DNA of 64,000 nucleotides from the NCBI RefSeq assembly GCF_029953305.1, contig NZ_JASBAN010000002.1, forward strand, positions 21,234 through 85,233. Reading direction: 5' to 3'. The notes beneath the pieces were generated by a model that had not been told where the DNA came from, searched no databases, and saw nothing but the letters and a program-made list of their open reading frames with translations. Position 1 is the first letter of the stretch; each line of letters opens with the position of its first letter. Both the position numbers and the translations under genes were made by a program. Positions 46,294-56,292 of the stretch are shown piece by piece. This DNA is from Commensalibacter nepenthis (lineage in GTDB: Bacteria; Pseudomonadota; Alphaproteobacteria; Acetobacterales; Acetobacteraceae).

Positions 46294-46874
46294 TTTAGTC
46301 CATTGATATCAACCATTGCCTGTTTAAATTTTTCACCTGCATAACCACCATCAGCCTAAATTACCTGTAAAGAAAAATAAGTTTGCATAACACTCTTGAT
46401 TGTTGTTTGAGCACCATCACGATTTTGAATATCGGTTTGATGAACAATTGCGCCCAGCATATTCCCAGCTGTATCTGTCAGAATATGGCGTTTATGACCT
46501 TTAATTTTCTTCCCAGCATCATAGCCACACAATCCACCACTTTTTGTTGTTTTGACGGATTGACTATCAATAATATCAGCGGTTGGTTCTGCTTTACGTC
46601 CATCAATGTGCCGAATAAAAGCAATCAAGGCTTCATTAATAATATCAAGGTGTCCATTGTGACGTAAACGATGAAAATGATATTGCCCTGTTGTAAAAGA
46701 GGCAAAGTTTTTAGGAAGCAGGTTCCATTGACAACCAGTGCTCGCTATATCTTAAATAGCATTCTAAATAGAACGATCACTGTGTTTACGGGGGCGACCA
46801 ACTCTATTCATAAGTTGCAAAAATGGTGAAACAATTTACCATTCATCATCCATATAATCACTTGAATAACGCAT
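46294..46874 (-). pseudogene. IS5-family transposase remnant
   Basis: Reverse-strand translation gives MRYSSDYMDDEW-stop, then GRPRKHSDRS with further stops, then GCQWNLLPKNFASFTTGQYHFHRLRHNG. A clean segment follows, IIDSQSVKTTKSGGLCGYDAGKKIKGHKRHILTDTAGN, with the first catalytic Asp of IS5 transposases, and then ADGGYAGEKFKQ (reached only through a further stop). At least four stop codons are present and the C-terminal catalytic Glu region is missing, cut off by the IS6 piece. A dead element. Confidence 0.8.
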
Positions 46875-47110
46875 ATCCCGTCTACAATAGTCATGGGTAT
46901 TTTATCAGTCCATACCAGCTTGATCCTCCATCGTTTTCGCAAATACAGTGAATTATAACTTAATGATAATCCTCAATTTAATTTTTAGTTAGCCTCTTAG
47001 ATTAAAATTAAGATAAAATTAATTATTATTAATAATTACTATACAACAATCAAAAATTTTTTTATATATAAAGTAGAGACGTTTTTTTAATAATAATTAA
47101 GGAGCAACAA
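46875..47110. other. AT-rich leader of the second Hint gene
   Basis: No gene is seen. The left part is probably the outer end of the IS5 remnant. The right 130 bp is almost pure A+T and must hold the promoter of the large Hint gene. AAGGAG at 47099-47104 places the GTG start at 47111. Confidence 0.45.
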
Positions 47111-50100
47111 GTGGTAACAACCAGTACAATTATTTCTGGGGTAGTCAAATTTAATCAAACTTATAGCGCAAATGGTGATTTAATTACAGTATTAGGTAGT
47201 GCTGTTAATTTCGTAGTTATGAACGGAGCCGCATTAAATGTGGCTGGGCATACTTATGGCACCATTGTTAAACAACGCGGTATAGAGAATGTGTTAAATG
47301 GCGGCTCAGCAGCTACTACTATTATTAATAATGGTACGCAAAATGTCTATAATTGGGCATCCACAACTTCAACAAATGTAAATAGTGGTGGTATCCAAAA
47401 TGTTTACAATGTTGGATCAGCTTATGCAACAAGTGTTAATAATAGTGGTATCCAAACGATATATGATGGTGGTTCTGCTTTTTATACACACATCAATTCA
47501 GGTGGGTACATGACAACCACGAGGGGTGGGGTCTCTGTTCAAGCCTATCTCTATAGTGGTGGTATTGAAGATGTTGGATTTAACAGACTGACACAACTAT
47601 CATCGCTTGGTTCTTCTCTCAGCACACAGATCTATGGGGGAAAACAATATGTGTATTCAGGAGGTGTGGCATCAGCTACGACCGTTTTTGCTGGTGGCTC
47701 CAGTTTCATCGTCGCAGGAGGCTCTGCAACTGATACAGTAGTCAACTCTGATGGAATGCAAGAAGTATATGGTAATGTTAAAAACACAAATCTATATAAT
47801 GGGGGAACCCTGCGTGTTGCATTTGCTGGAACAACCTCAGGCACAAAAGTTGGACAAAAATCAGTTGAAAACGTTTATAGTCGAGGTTCTGCGACAGCAA
47901 CAATTGTGAGTACTAATGGTACACAAAATATCTACGATACAGGTTCAGCAACCTCAACAATTGTAAGAGGTGGCACACAAAATATTTATAGTGATGCGTC
48001 TGCTTATGTGGCACAAATCAGTAATGGTGGTGTCCAGAATATACATGATGGTGGTAAAGGATTTTTTACGACTGTTAATTCAGGAGGTTACCTTACCACC
48101 ACCAATAATGGTTTATCGTTTCAAGCTTATCTTTCTAGCGGTAGTATCGAAGATGTTGGATTTAACAGATTTACACAAATGTCATCTGTTGGTTCATCTA
48201 TCAGCACACAGATCATTGGTGGAAAACAATATGTATATTCTGGAGGCATAGCCTCAGCTGCAACCGTTTTTTCTCAAGGATCCAGCTTTATCGTTGCAGG
48301 GGGCTCCGCAGTTGATACGATAGTCAGCTCTGGTGGAATGCAAGAAGTATACGGTAATACTAAAAATACCAACCTATATAATAGTGCAACCTTGCTTGTG
48401 GCATTTGGTGGAACAACGACAGGCACAAAAGTTGGACAAAATTCTGTTGAAAATGTTGCCGATGGTGGTTCTGCAACAGGAACTTTGGTTCAAACCAATG
48501 GTCTGCAAAATGTTTATGATAAGGCATCAGCAACATCGACGACTGTCAATGGAAGTGGTGTACAAAACGTTTATAATAATGCTTCTGCCTACACTACCAT
48601 CCTCAATAGCACTGGCACACAAAATCTTTATAATGGTGGGCAAGGATTTTATACCACGATTAATAACGGCGGTGTTCAAGTTGTTTTATCAACTGGTGTT
48701 GCGCATGAGACAACAATTAACCAAAATGGTGTAATGAATATTTCTGGTGGTGGCTTAGCCAGCAGCACGAATATTAACAGTGGTGGTTTGCAAACTATTT
48801 CTGGCACAAGCAAAGTATTTGCATCAGCTACAGACACCGTTATTTTAACAGGTGGTCAGCAAACTATTTATAATTGGGGCACAGCAAATAAGATTACTTT
48901 ATCTGGCGGAACATTAAATGTCAGTGCAGGTGGTAAAATTACTGATAATGTGACTTTTACCCCAGGTGGAACCCTTAATGTTTACTCTGGCGCGAGTGTT
49001 TCAACAACCGTTACCAATGGCGGCAGAGAATTTATCTATGATGGTGGTTTAACAAATAGCACTACTGTAAATAATGGTTTCCAATATATTATGGGTGGTG
49101 GCGTTACCAGTAATACCACAGTCAGCAATGACGGTGTGATTTTCGTCAGTGGTGGAACCGTAAACACTATCAGTGTAAGTGATGGTGGTGAACTTAAGGT
49201 ATTGAGTGGGACGGTTAACGGAGTAAATGTTGCTGACAATGGTGTAGTTGTTGTTAATGGTGGAACTATTTCTGATACTATAGTTCAGTATGGTGGTGTT
49301 TTAAATGCGACCAGCGGAACTTTGGGAAAAACTACTGTGAGTGCTGGGGGTGCTGTAATATATACTGACGGCAGCGTCACTATAACAGGTAAATTTATTC
49401 TAAAATCAGGTAGTTTCTTAAATGGTAGACAAGTTCTTCAGGATATTTCTCTTGATGATTCTACAAAGATTAATGTCACAGCTTTACTTGACGATCCTAC
49501 TTTATTTGCACCAGCTTCTGTTGCAACCCCTGCAAGTATGTCATTGATGACATCAAGGGAATTTGTTACGCCGATTCCTTATAATGATGCAAGCTCACTA
49601 CCTACAACTGATGGAAGTGGAAATCCCATTACTTGGGATGATGGTGATGCTTTAGTTGATGATTCTCAAGCAGCAAAAGATTTTGATATAAGAAATTATA
49701 CAGTCACTAGTAATGGTAACGGATATGTTTCTTTTCTTCCTCCAGGGCAAACAGAACGTATTTGGGGTGTTGGAATGCTTGATAATAGTGCTTCGCAATA
49801 TTTACCAGGCGGCGGCCCTTTTGGGTCAATCCTTATTTATAGTGCCAACGATACAAAGGTTGTAATGCGTGAAACTAACCCTGACAAAAAATCCTATAAG
49901 ACCGCTACTTATATTGCAAAAGGAGGCATAGTAAACGTCAATTCGGATGCGACGATCGAAAACCTTAGCGTATATAGTGGCGGCACGCTAAATGCAACAC
50001 AAGGAAGGGTTGAGAAATTACATGTTGGGCAAAGTGGCATTGCAAATTTTGACGGTGCAAGTATAGGAACGTTAAGTCTAGATTCTGGTGGTAGTGCCAA

Positions 50101-51448
50101 TATTACGACCTCAACAGGTGGTGTGATCTCTTTACAAGGGACTGAAAACAAAGGTCTTGTCATTTCAGGAACAGCATCTAAAGATGGAACGCAAGTGTCT
50201 TCCACAATCGCAGATTTCGATGGAAACGACAGCATTACTTTAAAAGATATCCAACGCAGCCAAATCGCAGGTGTTAAGTTCCCTGATAAAGATCATATGA
50301 CCATCACTCTTCTTGATGGTTCTTCGGTTACTTTACATATTATTGATATTGAAACCACAGGCTATACACTTGGTGAAAACAGCGATGGTAGTACTTTTAT
50401 TGAAGCTTGTTTCCTTGCAGGCACGGCGATTTCTACACCCAATGGAACAATGGCAATCGAAACCATTTCAACCCATGATATTATAGAGACATTTGATTGG
50501 CAAACAAACCAAGTCATCCATTCCGCTGTTACATGGATTGGACAAAAACATATGACTATCAATGTAAATCAACCTGATGATCTTGCTGGATATCCTGTTC
50601 GTGTTCTTAAAGGGGCGATTGATGATAATGTTCCTAATCAAGATCTTTTGATTACACCAGAGCATTGCTTATTCTTTGATGGTAATTTTGTGCCAGTCAG
50701 AATGTTGGTCAATGGTCGTTCCATTTACTATGATCGTTCGATTACGTCTTATGATTATTATCATATTGAAACAGAAAAACATTCTGTCATTTGGGCTAAT
50801 GGCACATTAACAGAAAGCTATTTGGATACAGGCAATCGGAATGTATTTTCAACAAACCAGAAAGTTGTTTCTTTATTTAACGAAACAAAAACATGGGACG
50901 TTGATGCTGCAGCCCCTCTGAATGTGCAACGTGACGTTGTTGAGCCTATTTATAATCAAATTAACAATCGCGCTGTTCATAGTAATATTGCATCAAAAAC
51001 CGAAATATTATCCTTGACAACTGATCCAGAACTTTGTTTGGAAACAGGTTTAGGTAAGATTATTGAACCTCATCTTGCCCAAAATGGAAGATATGTATTT
51101 ATCATTCCAGAAGGGGTCAATATTGTTAATATCCTGTCAAGAACCAGCAGACCATGTGAAACGATTGGCTCTTTTGTCGATGATCGTCGTTATCTTGGTG
51201 TCTTGGTCAGCAAAGCATTTATCATGAGCAATAATAGCGTTCATGAATTAACGGATTATTTATCTGATGAATCCCTTGAGGGGTGGGATATTGTGGAAAA
51301 TGCTCCTTGTCGTTGGACAAATGGAAAAGCCACATTAAACATCCATACCAATTATCCAGAACAAAGATTACTTGTCCTCAATATATTAGCTGGCGGGCCG
51401 TATATCGAAGAATTGTGCAGCAATGAACAAAACAAGATCGCTTCTTAA
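47111..51448 (+). CDS. Giant AIDA-repeat protein with C-terminal Hint domain
   Basis: 1445 aa from a GTG after AAGGAG. Residues about 50-790 are a beta-solenoid of GG-x-Q-N/T-I/V-Y type AIDA-like repeats. Within it, a 194-residue block occurs twice in tandem (50-243 and 244-437) with a third partial copy. Residues about 790-1095 are less repetitive. The Hint_2-type domain starts at ACFLAGTAISTPNGTMAIETIS (candidate nucleophile Cys1100), followed by ITPEHCLFFDGNFVPVRML, SYLDTGNR and the RTSRPCETIGSFVDDRRYLG and CRWTNGKA tail shared with the paralogue at 8427. No Sec signal or barrel is seen. A large surface or secreted protein is likely, by an unidentified route. Confidence 0.85.
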   Translation: MVTTSTIISGVVKFNQTYSANGDLITVLGSAVNFVVMNGAALNVAGHTYGTIVKQRGIENVLNGGSAATTIINNGTQNVYNWASTTSTNVNSGGIQNVYNVGSAYATSVNNSGIQTIYDGGSAFYTHINSGGYMTTTRGGVSVQAYLYSGGIEDVGFNRLTQLSSLGSSLSTQIYGGKQYVYSGGVASATTVFAGGSSFIVAGGSATDTVVNSDGMQEVYGNVKNTNLYNGGTLRVAFAGTTSGTKVGQKSVENVYSRGSATATIVSTNGTQNIYDTGSATSTIVRGGTQNIYSDASAYVAQISNGGVQNIHDGGKGFFTTVNSGGYLTTTNNGLSFQAYLSSGSIEDVGFNRFTQMSSVGSSISTQIIGGKQYVYSGGIASAATVFSQGSSFIVAGGSAVDTIVSSGGMQEVYGNTKNTNLYNSATLLVAFGGTTTGTKVGQNSVENVADGGSATGTLVQTNGLQNVYDKASATSTTVNGSGVQNVYNNASAYTTILNSTGTQNLYNGGQGFYTTINNGGVQVVLSTGVAHETTINQNGVMNISGGGLASSTNINSGGLQTISGTSKVFASATDTVILTGGQQTIYNWGTANKITLSGGTLNVSAGGKITDNVTFTPGGTLNVYSGASVSTTVTNGGREFIYDGGLTNSTTVNNGFQYIMGGGVTSNTTVSNDGVIFVSGGTVNTISVSDGGELKVLSGTVNGVNVADNGVVVVNGGTISDTIVQYGGVLNATSGTLGKTTVSAGGAVIYTDGSVTITGKFILKSGSFLNGRQVLQDISLDDSTKINVTALLDDPTLFAPASVATPASMSLMTSREFVTPIPYNDASSLPTTDGSGNPITWDDGDALVDDSQAAKDFDIRNYTVTSNGNGYVSFLPPGQTERIWGVGMLDNSASQYLPGGGPFGSILIYSANDTKVVMRETNPDKKSYKTATYIAKGGIVNVNSDATIENLSVYSGGTLNATQGRVEKLHVGQSGIANFDGASIGTLSLDSGGSANITTSTGGVISLQGTENKGLVISGTASKDGTQVSSTIADFDGNDSITLKDIQRSQIAGVKFPDKDHMTITLLDGSSVTLHIIDIETTGYTLGENSDGSTFIEACFLAGTAISTPNGTMAIETISTHDIIETFDWQTNQVIHSAVTWIGQKHMTINVNQPDDLAGYPVRVLKGAIDDNVPNQDLLITPEHCLFFDGNFVPVRMLVNGRSIYYDRSITSYDYYHIETEKHSVIWANGTLTESYLDTGNRNVFSTNQKVVSLFNETKTWDVDAAAPLNVQRDVVEPIYNQINNRAVHSNIASKTEILSLTTDPELCLETGLGKIIEPHLAQNGRYVFIIPEGVNIVNILSRTSRPCETIGSFVDDRRYLGVLVSKAFIMSNNSVHELTDYLSDESLEGWDIVENAPCRWTNGKATLNIHTNYPEQRLLVLNILAGGPYIEELCSNEQNKIAS

Positions 51449-51478
51449 ATTCTGAATAATATTCATATAATATAAGTT

Positions 51479-51506
51479 CTTGGCTCTATTTTACAATAGA
51501 GCCAAG
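51479..51506. terminator. Hairpin after the giant Hint gene
   Basis: A perfect 12-bp stem, CTTGGCTCTATT and its complement, around the loop TTAC, 30 bases after the stop codon. No pronounced T-run follows, but the stem is strong enough to act as a terminator. Confidence 0.6.
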
Positions 51507-51544
51507 TCCACATTCTAAATAAAATCAATAATCAGACTTTGTCT

Positions 51545-51656
51545 GGTTTTGTCGCAAAGTTTTAAGGGTACTGTTGCAAATTTCAAAAAATGTCAAATTT
51601 TTGAAAAAATATTGAAAAACGAATTTTGTTAATCTTTTGAATTATAACGATATTTT
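51545..51656. repeat. Stacked IS6-type fossil ends
   Basis: Two isolated IS6-type left ends lie in series, GGTTTTGTCGCAAAGTTTT at 51545 and GGTACTGTTGCAAATTTC at 51567, followed by the end of an intact IS6 copy at 51657. The first matches the MITE at 35801, and the second resembles the IS26-type end. No coding sequence is found in this stretch. Confidence 0.55.
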
Positions 51657-52537
51657 GGTATTGTCGCAAATTTAATTATGTATTTTAGTATGATGTAGAA
51701 ATGGAGTGAGTATTTATATTTTAGGAACGATTTATGTCTATTGGTATCTATAGCAAGCTTATATTAAGATCTAAGGATGATTTTAAAGGTCGCCACTTTA
51801 GTGGGTTGATGATTATCCAAGCGGTAAACTGGTATTTACGCTATTGTCTTAGCTATCGAGACATTGAGGAATTGTTTTTAGAACGTGGGATAAATATAGA
51901 TCATAGCACGTTAAATCGTTGGATATTACGCTATGCTCCTCTATTAGAAAAACGTTTGAGAAGCTATAGAAAGCCCCATTGTGGTGAGGTGAGGATTGAT
52001 GAAACCTATATCAAGGTAAAAGGTCAGTGGAAGTATCTATATAGAGCCATTGATAAGAATGGAACTGCTATTGATTTCTTATTAACAGCTAAAAGAAATA
52101 TCAAAGCAGCACAACGCTTTTTTATAAAAGCATTTAAAGAAGATGGTCTGTTCGCTCCAACCCATATTGGAACAGATAAAGCATTACCGTTTCCAAAAAC
52201 CATACAAACCATGAAGAATGAGTATATCCTTCCCAATCACTGCGTTCATGAAACAAAGAAATCTTTACAACAGGGAATAGAAAATGATCATTTCAGGTTA
52301 AAGAGGGGTATACCAAGAAATGGCTGTTTTCAATCTTTTCATACAGCAAGAAAAACACTCAACGGATATGAGGCCATTCTCTGGATAAAAAAAGGACTGG
52401 GCTTTAAAGAAAAATGGACAATCAACGAACAAATAAAGCTCATTCAAAGCATATTCGGTCTAAATAATAATATATTCGTCTAAATTAGCTAGCTTTATGG
52501 CTAATCACAGCACCATTCAATATTTGCGACAAGATCC
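51657..52537 (+). mobile_element. IS6-family insertion sequence, intact copy 2
   Basis: 881 bp with ends GGTATTGTCGCAAAT at 51657 and ATTTGCGACAAGATCC at 52537. It is nearly identical to copies 1 and 3 and in inverted orientation to the copy at 56648. Its right end cuts directly into a haemagglutinin-like reading frame, so it truncates that gene. No matching target duplication is visible. Confidence 0.9.
51734..52483 (+). CDS. IS6-family DDE transposase (copy 2)
   Basis: 249 aa with the same DDE layout as copy 1 (RIDETYIKVKG, HIGTDKA, GIENDH). It differs at scattered positions, for example in the RFFIKAFKEDG and LDSRSKDDF-type segments, but has no disruption. It is likely active and oriented towards the truncated haemagglutinin pseudogene, so read-through from it could transcribe that fragment. 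Confidence 0.92.
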   Translation: MSIGIYSKLILRSKDDFKGRHFSGLMIIQAVNWYLRYCLSYRDIEELFLERGINIDHSTLNRWILRYAPLLEKRLRSYRKPHCGEVRIDETYIKVKGQWKYLYRAIDKNGTAIDFLLTAKRNIKAAQRFFIKAFKEDGLFAPTHIGTDKALPFPKTIQTMKNEYILPNHCVHETKKSLQQGIENDHFRLKRGIPRNGCFQSFHTARKTLNGYEAILWIKKGLGFKEKWTINEQIKLIQSIFGLNNNIFV

Positions 52538-55427
52538 AAAAAGAGAAAGAGATCGGGAATTCAATCCGCACAGAAGAAATTGGATCGCTTGTTGGTGCTG
52601 GGAAAGATGTAACGATTGGTGCTGGGAATAATATTGACGTTAAGGGCACAATAACGGGTCAAAATGATGTGACATTGATTGCTGGCAATAACATTTCGAC
52701 GACGGCAACGAAAGACACGACGGAGGATTATTACCATAAGAGCAGCTCAGGACTTGGTGCCAGCTTTAGTGGAGGGATGGCATCTATTGGCTATCATTCT
52801 GACAAGCAAACGGATACGAGCAAAACAACGACTTGGACGGCCAGTGAGGTCAGTGCTGGGAATAATTTAAATATTATTTCTGGGGGATCATCGAAATTTA
52901 CGGGGACGAACCTTGGTGCGGGGAATGATTTAAATATCAGTGGATCTTCTGTAACCTTTGACACGGTTCATAACACGACTGATGAAACCCATAAACAATC
53001 TTCTGTATTTGGTGGTATAAAAGCTGGATTATCTTCTAATTCTGCTGCGGGTCAAGCTGCGCAATATGGTCAAGCGGCTGCGGATATGAATGGTAGCCAA
53101 AGTGCTGCGGGTAAGACCTTGAACGCGATGCAAGGGGGATATGCGGTTGGCAATGGGATTGCGAATGCTGGCAAATATGGTGGTGGGCTTATTTCTGGAA
53201 AGGTTCAGGTTGGATTTAGTTCCAGCAAATCCAAAAGTGAAACTTCGCAAAGCACTGTTGTTGGATCTTCTGCCACGGCTGGAAATAATCTGAATATTGT
53301 TGCGCGTGGGGATAATGCGAATGATGCGCATAATGGGGATTTAACGGTTACTGCTGGTGATTTATCGGGTAAGAATGTCAATTTATCTGGGAATAACGTT
53401 ACATTACAGTCTGATTTTAATACGACGCATTCCACCAGCAAAGACAGCAGCTTTGGTGGTGCGATTGGTGTTGAGGTTGGCACGAATGGGGGTGTTTCTG
53501 TTGTTGCGAATGGCAGTGGCTCTAAACAACATGCGAATGGTGACAGTTCGACTGGGGTCAATACGACGGTATCTGGGACGGACAAAGTCACGATTACGGC
53601 TCCTGGTAAAACGACGATTAATGGCGGGATAGTCTCTGGCAATCAAATTGTTGTTGATACTGGGAATTTGGATATTACCAGCCCACAAGACAGTGCGAGC
53701 TATGACAGTAATTCCAGTCAAGCAGGATTTGGTGGCAAGGTTCCTGGTGCTGGCCCAGCTAGTGGTTGGGGCGTTAATGGGAATTACTCGAACCAAAAGA
53801 TCACGAATGATTACCAAAGCACAGGCCATTTATCTGGATTATATGCTGGGAATGGCGGGGTTCAAGTGGATGTTGATGGCACCACGCATTTAAAAGGCGG
53901 GGTGATCAGCAGCACAGGCGGGGACAGTCATTTAAATACAGGCAAACTAATTGCGGAAAACCAAGAGAACCATTCGAAATGGGATGCGACCTCTACGGGT
54001 GGTGGCTTAAACCTTGGCACGGATGCGCTGGGTGGCACGCTTGGGCCATTGGGTGTGATTGCTGGAAATATGGCTGCGAACTCTGGGTTGATTGCTGGGG
54101 GGAACAGAAACCATGATGAAACCAGCAGCAGTCAGTCTGCGATCAGTGGGAATGTCACGGTTAATGCGGGTAATACTCAAGGCAGTTACACCAATGATGT
54201 GAATAGTGCCGATGGGTATCTGGCAACAATTTTAACGCGGAGAAACTGGCGAACCAACTGCAAAACAGCCAATTGGGCATGCAGCTGGTCGGCGAAGTTA
54301 TGGGGCAAGTGTCTGACGCGTTGGATGCCAACCATATCCCAGGCTTTGATGAAACGAACCTTTCCAACGACTGGGGACGCATTATCCTTGAAGCTGCAGG
54401 CAGTGCGGGTATTGCTGGGCTTACAGGTGGCAATGTTGGAGCTGCAACGGCGAGTTCTGCTGTTGGTAGTGCGGTTATTCCTGTTGCAGGGCAAGGGATT
54501 ACAAATGTTGTTGGTTCTGTGGTTGGTGCTGATAAAGATCAGATTGGGCAAGCGATTACTAGTATTTTTACGAACCTTGCGGCGAATGGTGGTGCATTAA
54601 TTGGAGCTGCGATTGATGGTGGTTCTGGTGCGCTTAATGGGTCGACTATTGGCTCTATGCTTGAAGCATATAATGCGCAACATAGTGGTGTTTTTGGTAA
54701 ATTATGGGATAAATTTACTCTTAATAATGTAGCTAATACATTATCAGATGCAAGCCATTCTGCGGTTGTTAATGCGACAGTAGGTGCTAGTTATGGTGGT
54801 GCTGTTACAGGTGCTACAGCAGGCGCAGTAGCTGGAGGTGGTATTGGATCTATTCCTGGAGCTGCTGGGGGTGGAGAAAGTGGCTTTTTGGTAGGTGCAG
54901 GTGTGGGAGGTGCAGCTGGTGCCATGTATGGTTTTGGCAGCACATTATCAGAACATGCATATAATTCTGTTATAGATGCTATTAATGAGAGTAATGCCGA
55001 GGATCAGTCTGCACAAAACAAGACACAACCACAAGGAAACACATCTGTAAGTGCATCTGCTGGAAGCCCAATGCCCGATGGTGATGGCGGGGATAAGAAG
55101 GGTAATGGTGATCAGAGTAATACAGAACCTCAAAAAACTGAGGATATTATTAAAAATGAAAATGGAAATTTACAAGGTGATAAAAGACCTGGTTCTGATA
55201 ATAAAATTAGAACCCTTACAAAAGAAGAGTTTCAGACAATGAAAGATGCATTGATGAAAGGGGCAGAAAAGATAAGGGATTATTCTAACGGTGAAGGAGA
55301 ATGGTATAGAAGACCAGATGGATCAGAATTTGGTATTAGAAATAGTAAGGAAAGTGGAGAAACAATAGATATTATGAAGCCCGCGCCAGGTTCATCTGTT
55401 AGGCCAAATACGAAATTTCATCAATAA
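52538..55427 (+). pseudogene. CdiA/filamentous haemagglutinin-like 3' fragment with C-terminal toxin-like tip (cassette A)
   Basis: The frame is open from the IS6 end (GNSIRTEEIGSLVGAGKDVTIGAGNNIDVKG) without a start, so the whole 5' part, including any secretion domain, is missing. Fil_haemagg_2-type repeats follow to about 54225, where a -1 frameshift breaks the gene in ADGYLA; the correct continuation NNFNAEKLANQLQNSQ resumes in another frame (54226-55427). A glycine-rich hydrophobic pretoxin region (about 54390-54960) and a polar linker (55000-55190) precede a compact C-terminal tip, EGEWYRRPDGSEFGIRNS, ending in KFHQ. The tip is followed by a candidate immunity gene, as in contact-dependent inhibition loci. 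The toxin activity is unknown. Confidence 0.75.
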
Positions 55428-55442
55428 AAAAGGAAGATAGTA

Positions 55443-56249
55443 ATGAGTGAAATAATCAACAATGAAGGTATAAGCACTCAAGAGTGGATTATGGAAAATG
55501 TAAACTCATTACCATATGATGCTGTATCTTTAGGACAATTTATATCATACTTTCAATCTAGTTTTCTTCTTTCAAAAAAAGACTTAATACATTATGTGCG
55601 TTTGACAATATATGAATTATTGAATTATGGAGCTAAACCAGTTATAGGGGCTGGTATATTAGAAAAAATATCTCCTTATGATTGGATATTGCAGGAGCAA
55701 TACGGTTCAACGAAAGAAGAAATTGCAAATAATATTATTAAGGAATGGTTATTACAAGAAGATCCAGCCCCCAATTTGTGGGAAGTATGGTTTTATATAC
55801 CTAATGAATATTGTTTTAATCCAGATTACTATCAAGTTAATAAAGATGGGGTATGTCTTGCAACATGGATCAAAGAATTTATAGAAAAACAAAGAAAGTA
55901 TTGTATTTCTTTATCTGAAATTATTACAGAATTACAAAATAATTTTGATTTATCACAATATCAATTGGATTATTTTGTTCGTATGATTATTGAAAGATTA
56001 TATTATCAAGGTTCAAGACCTGTAGTGAAAGCTGTGTCCTCTTTATCAGGTCAATATCAATGGGTCTTGCAAATACAATATGGTTTATCAGCTAGTAGTG
56101 TGGGTTTTAGAATAGTTAAAAAATGGCAAGAGAATAGAAAGAGTAATTTTGAAATAGAGCAAATTTATTTTTATATTCCAGATCAAAATTGTTTTATTCC
56201 AGACGGTTATAAGGAAGAGATTGATGACTGGAAGTTTGTTATATTTTAA
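55443..56249 (+). CDS. Candidate CDI immunity protein with tandem-duplicated domain
   Basis: 268 aa, no family recognised. It consists of two homologous halves (about residues 10-130 and 140-260). Each starts with a W-I-x-E/K-F/N helix, then S-L-x-x-x-I-x-x-x-Q, an R-x-x-I-x-E-x-L-Y/N motif, G-A/S-K/R-P-V, and a Y-D/Q-W-I/V-L-Q-x-Q-Y-G core, and ends with F-Y-I-P-N/D-x-x-C-F. No signal peptide, so cytoplasmic. It begins 15 bases after the toxin-like tip with AGGAAG before the ATG, and is AT-richer than the haemagglutinin part. The position is that of CdiI-type immunity genes; function is inferred from context. Confidence 0.65.
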   Translation: MSEIINNEGISTQEWIMENVNSLPYDAVSLGQFISYFQSSFLLSKKDLIHYVRLTIYELLNYGAKPVIGAGILEKISPYDWILQEQYGSTKEEIANNIIKEWLLQEDPAPNLWEVWFYIPNEYCFNPDYYQVNKDGVCLATWIKEFIEKQRKYCISLSEIITELQNNFDLSQYQLDYFVRMIIERLYYQGSRPVVKAVSSLSGQYQWVLQIQYGLSASSVGFRIVKKWQENRKSNFEIEQIYFYIPDQNCFIPDGYKEEIDDWKFVIF

Positions 56250-56292
56250 TAGTTATATGCTATGAATGAATATTAATAGATTGATATTTACT

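Noticed and set aside
46122..46316. A 64-aa protein on the minus strand
   Set aside because: It crosses an IS5/IS6 junction and starts inside IS5 sequence, so it is a chimera of two dead elements.
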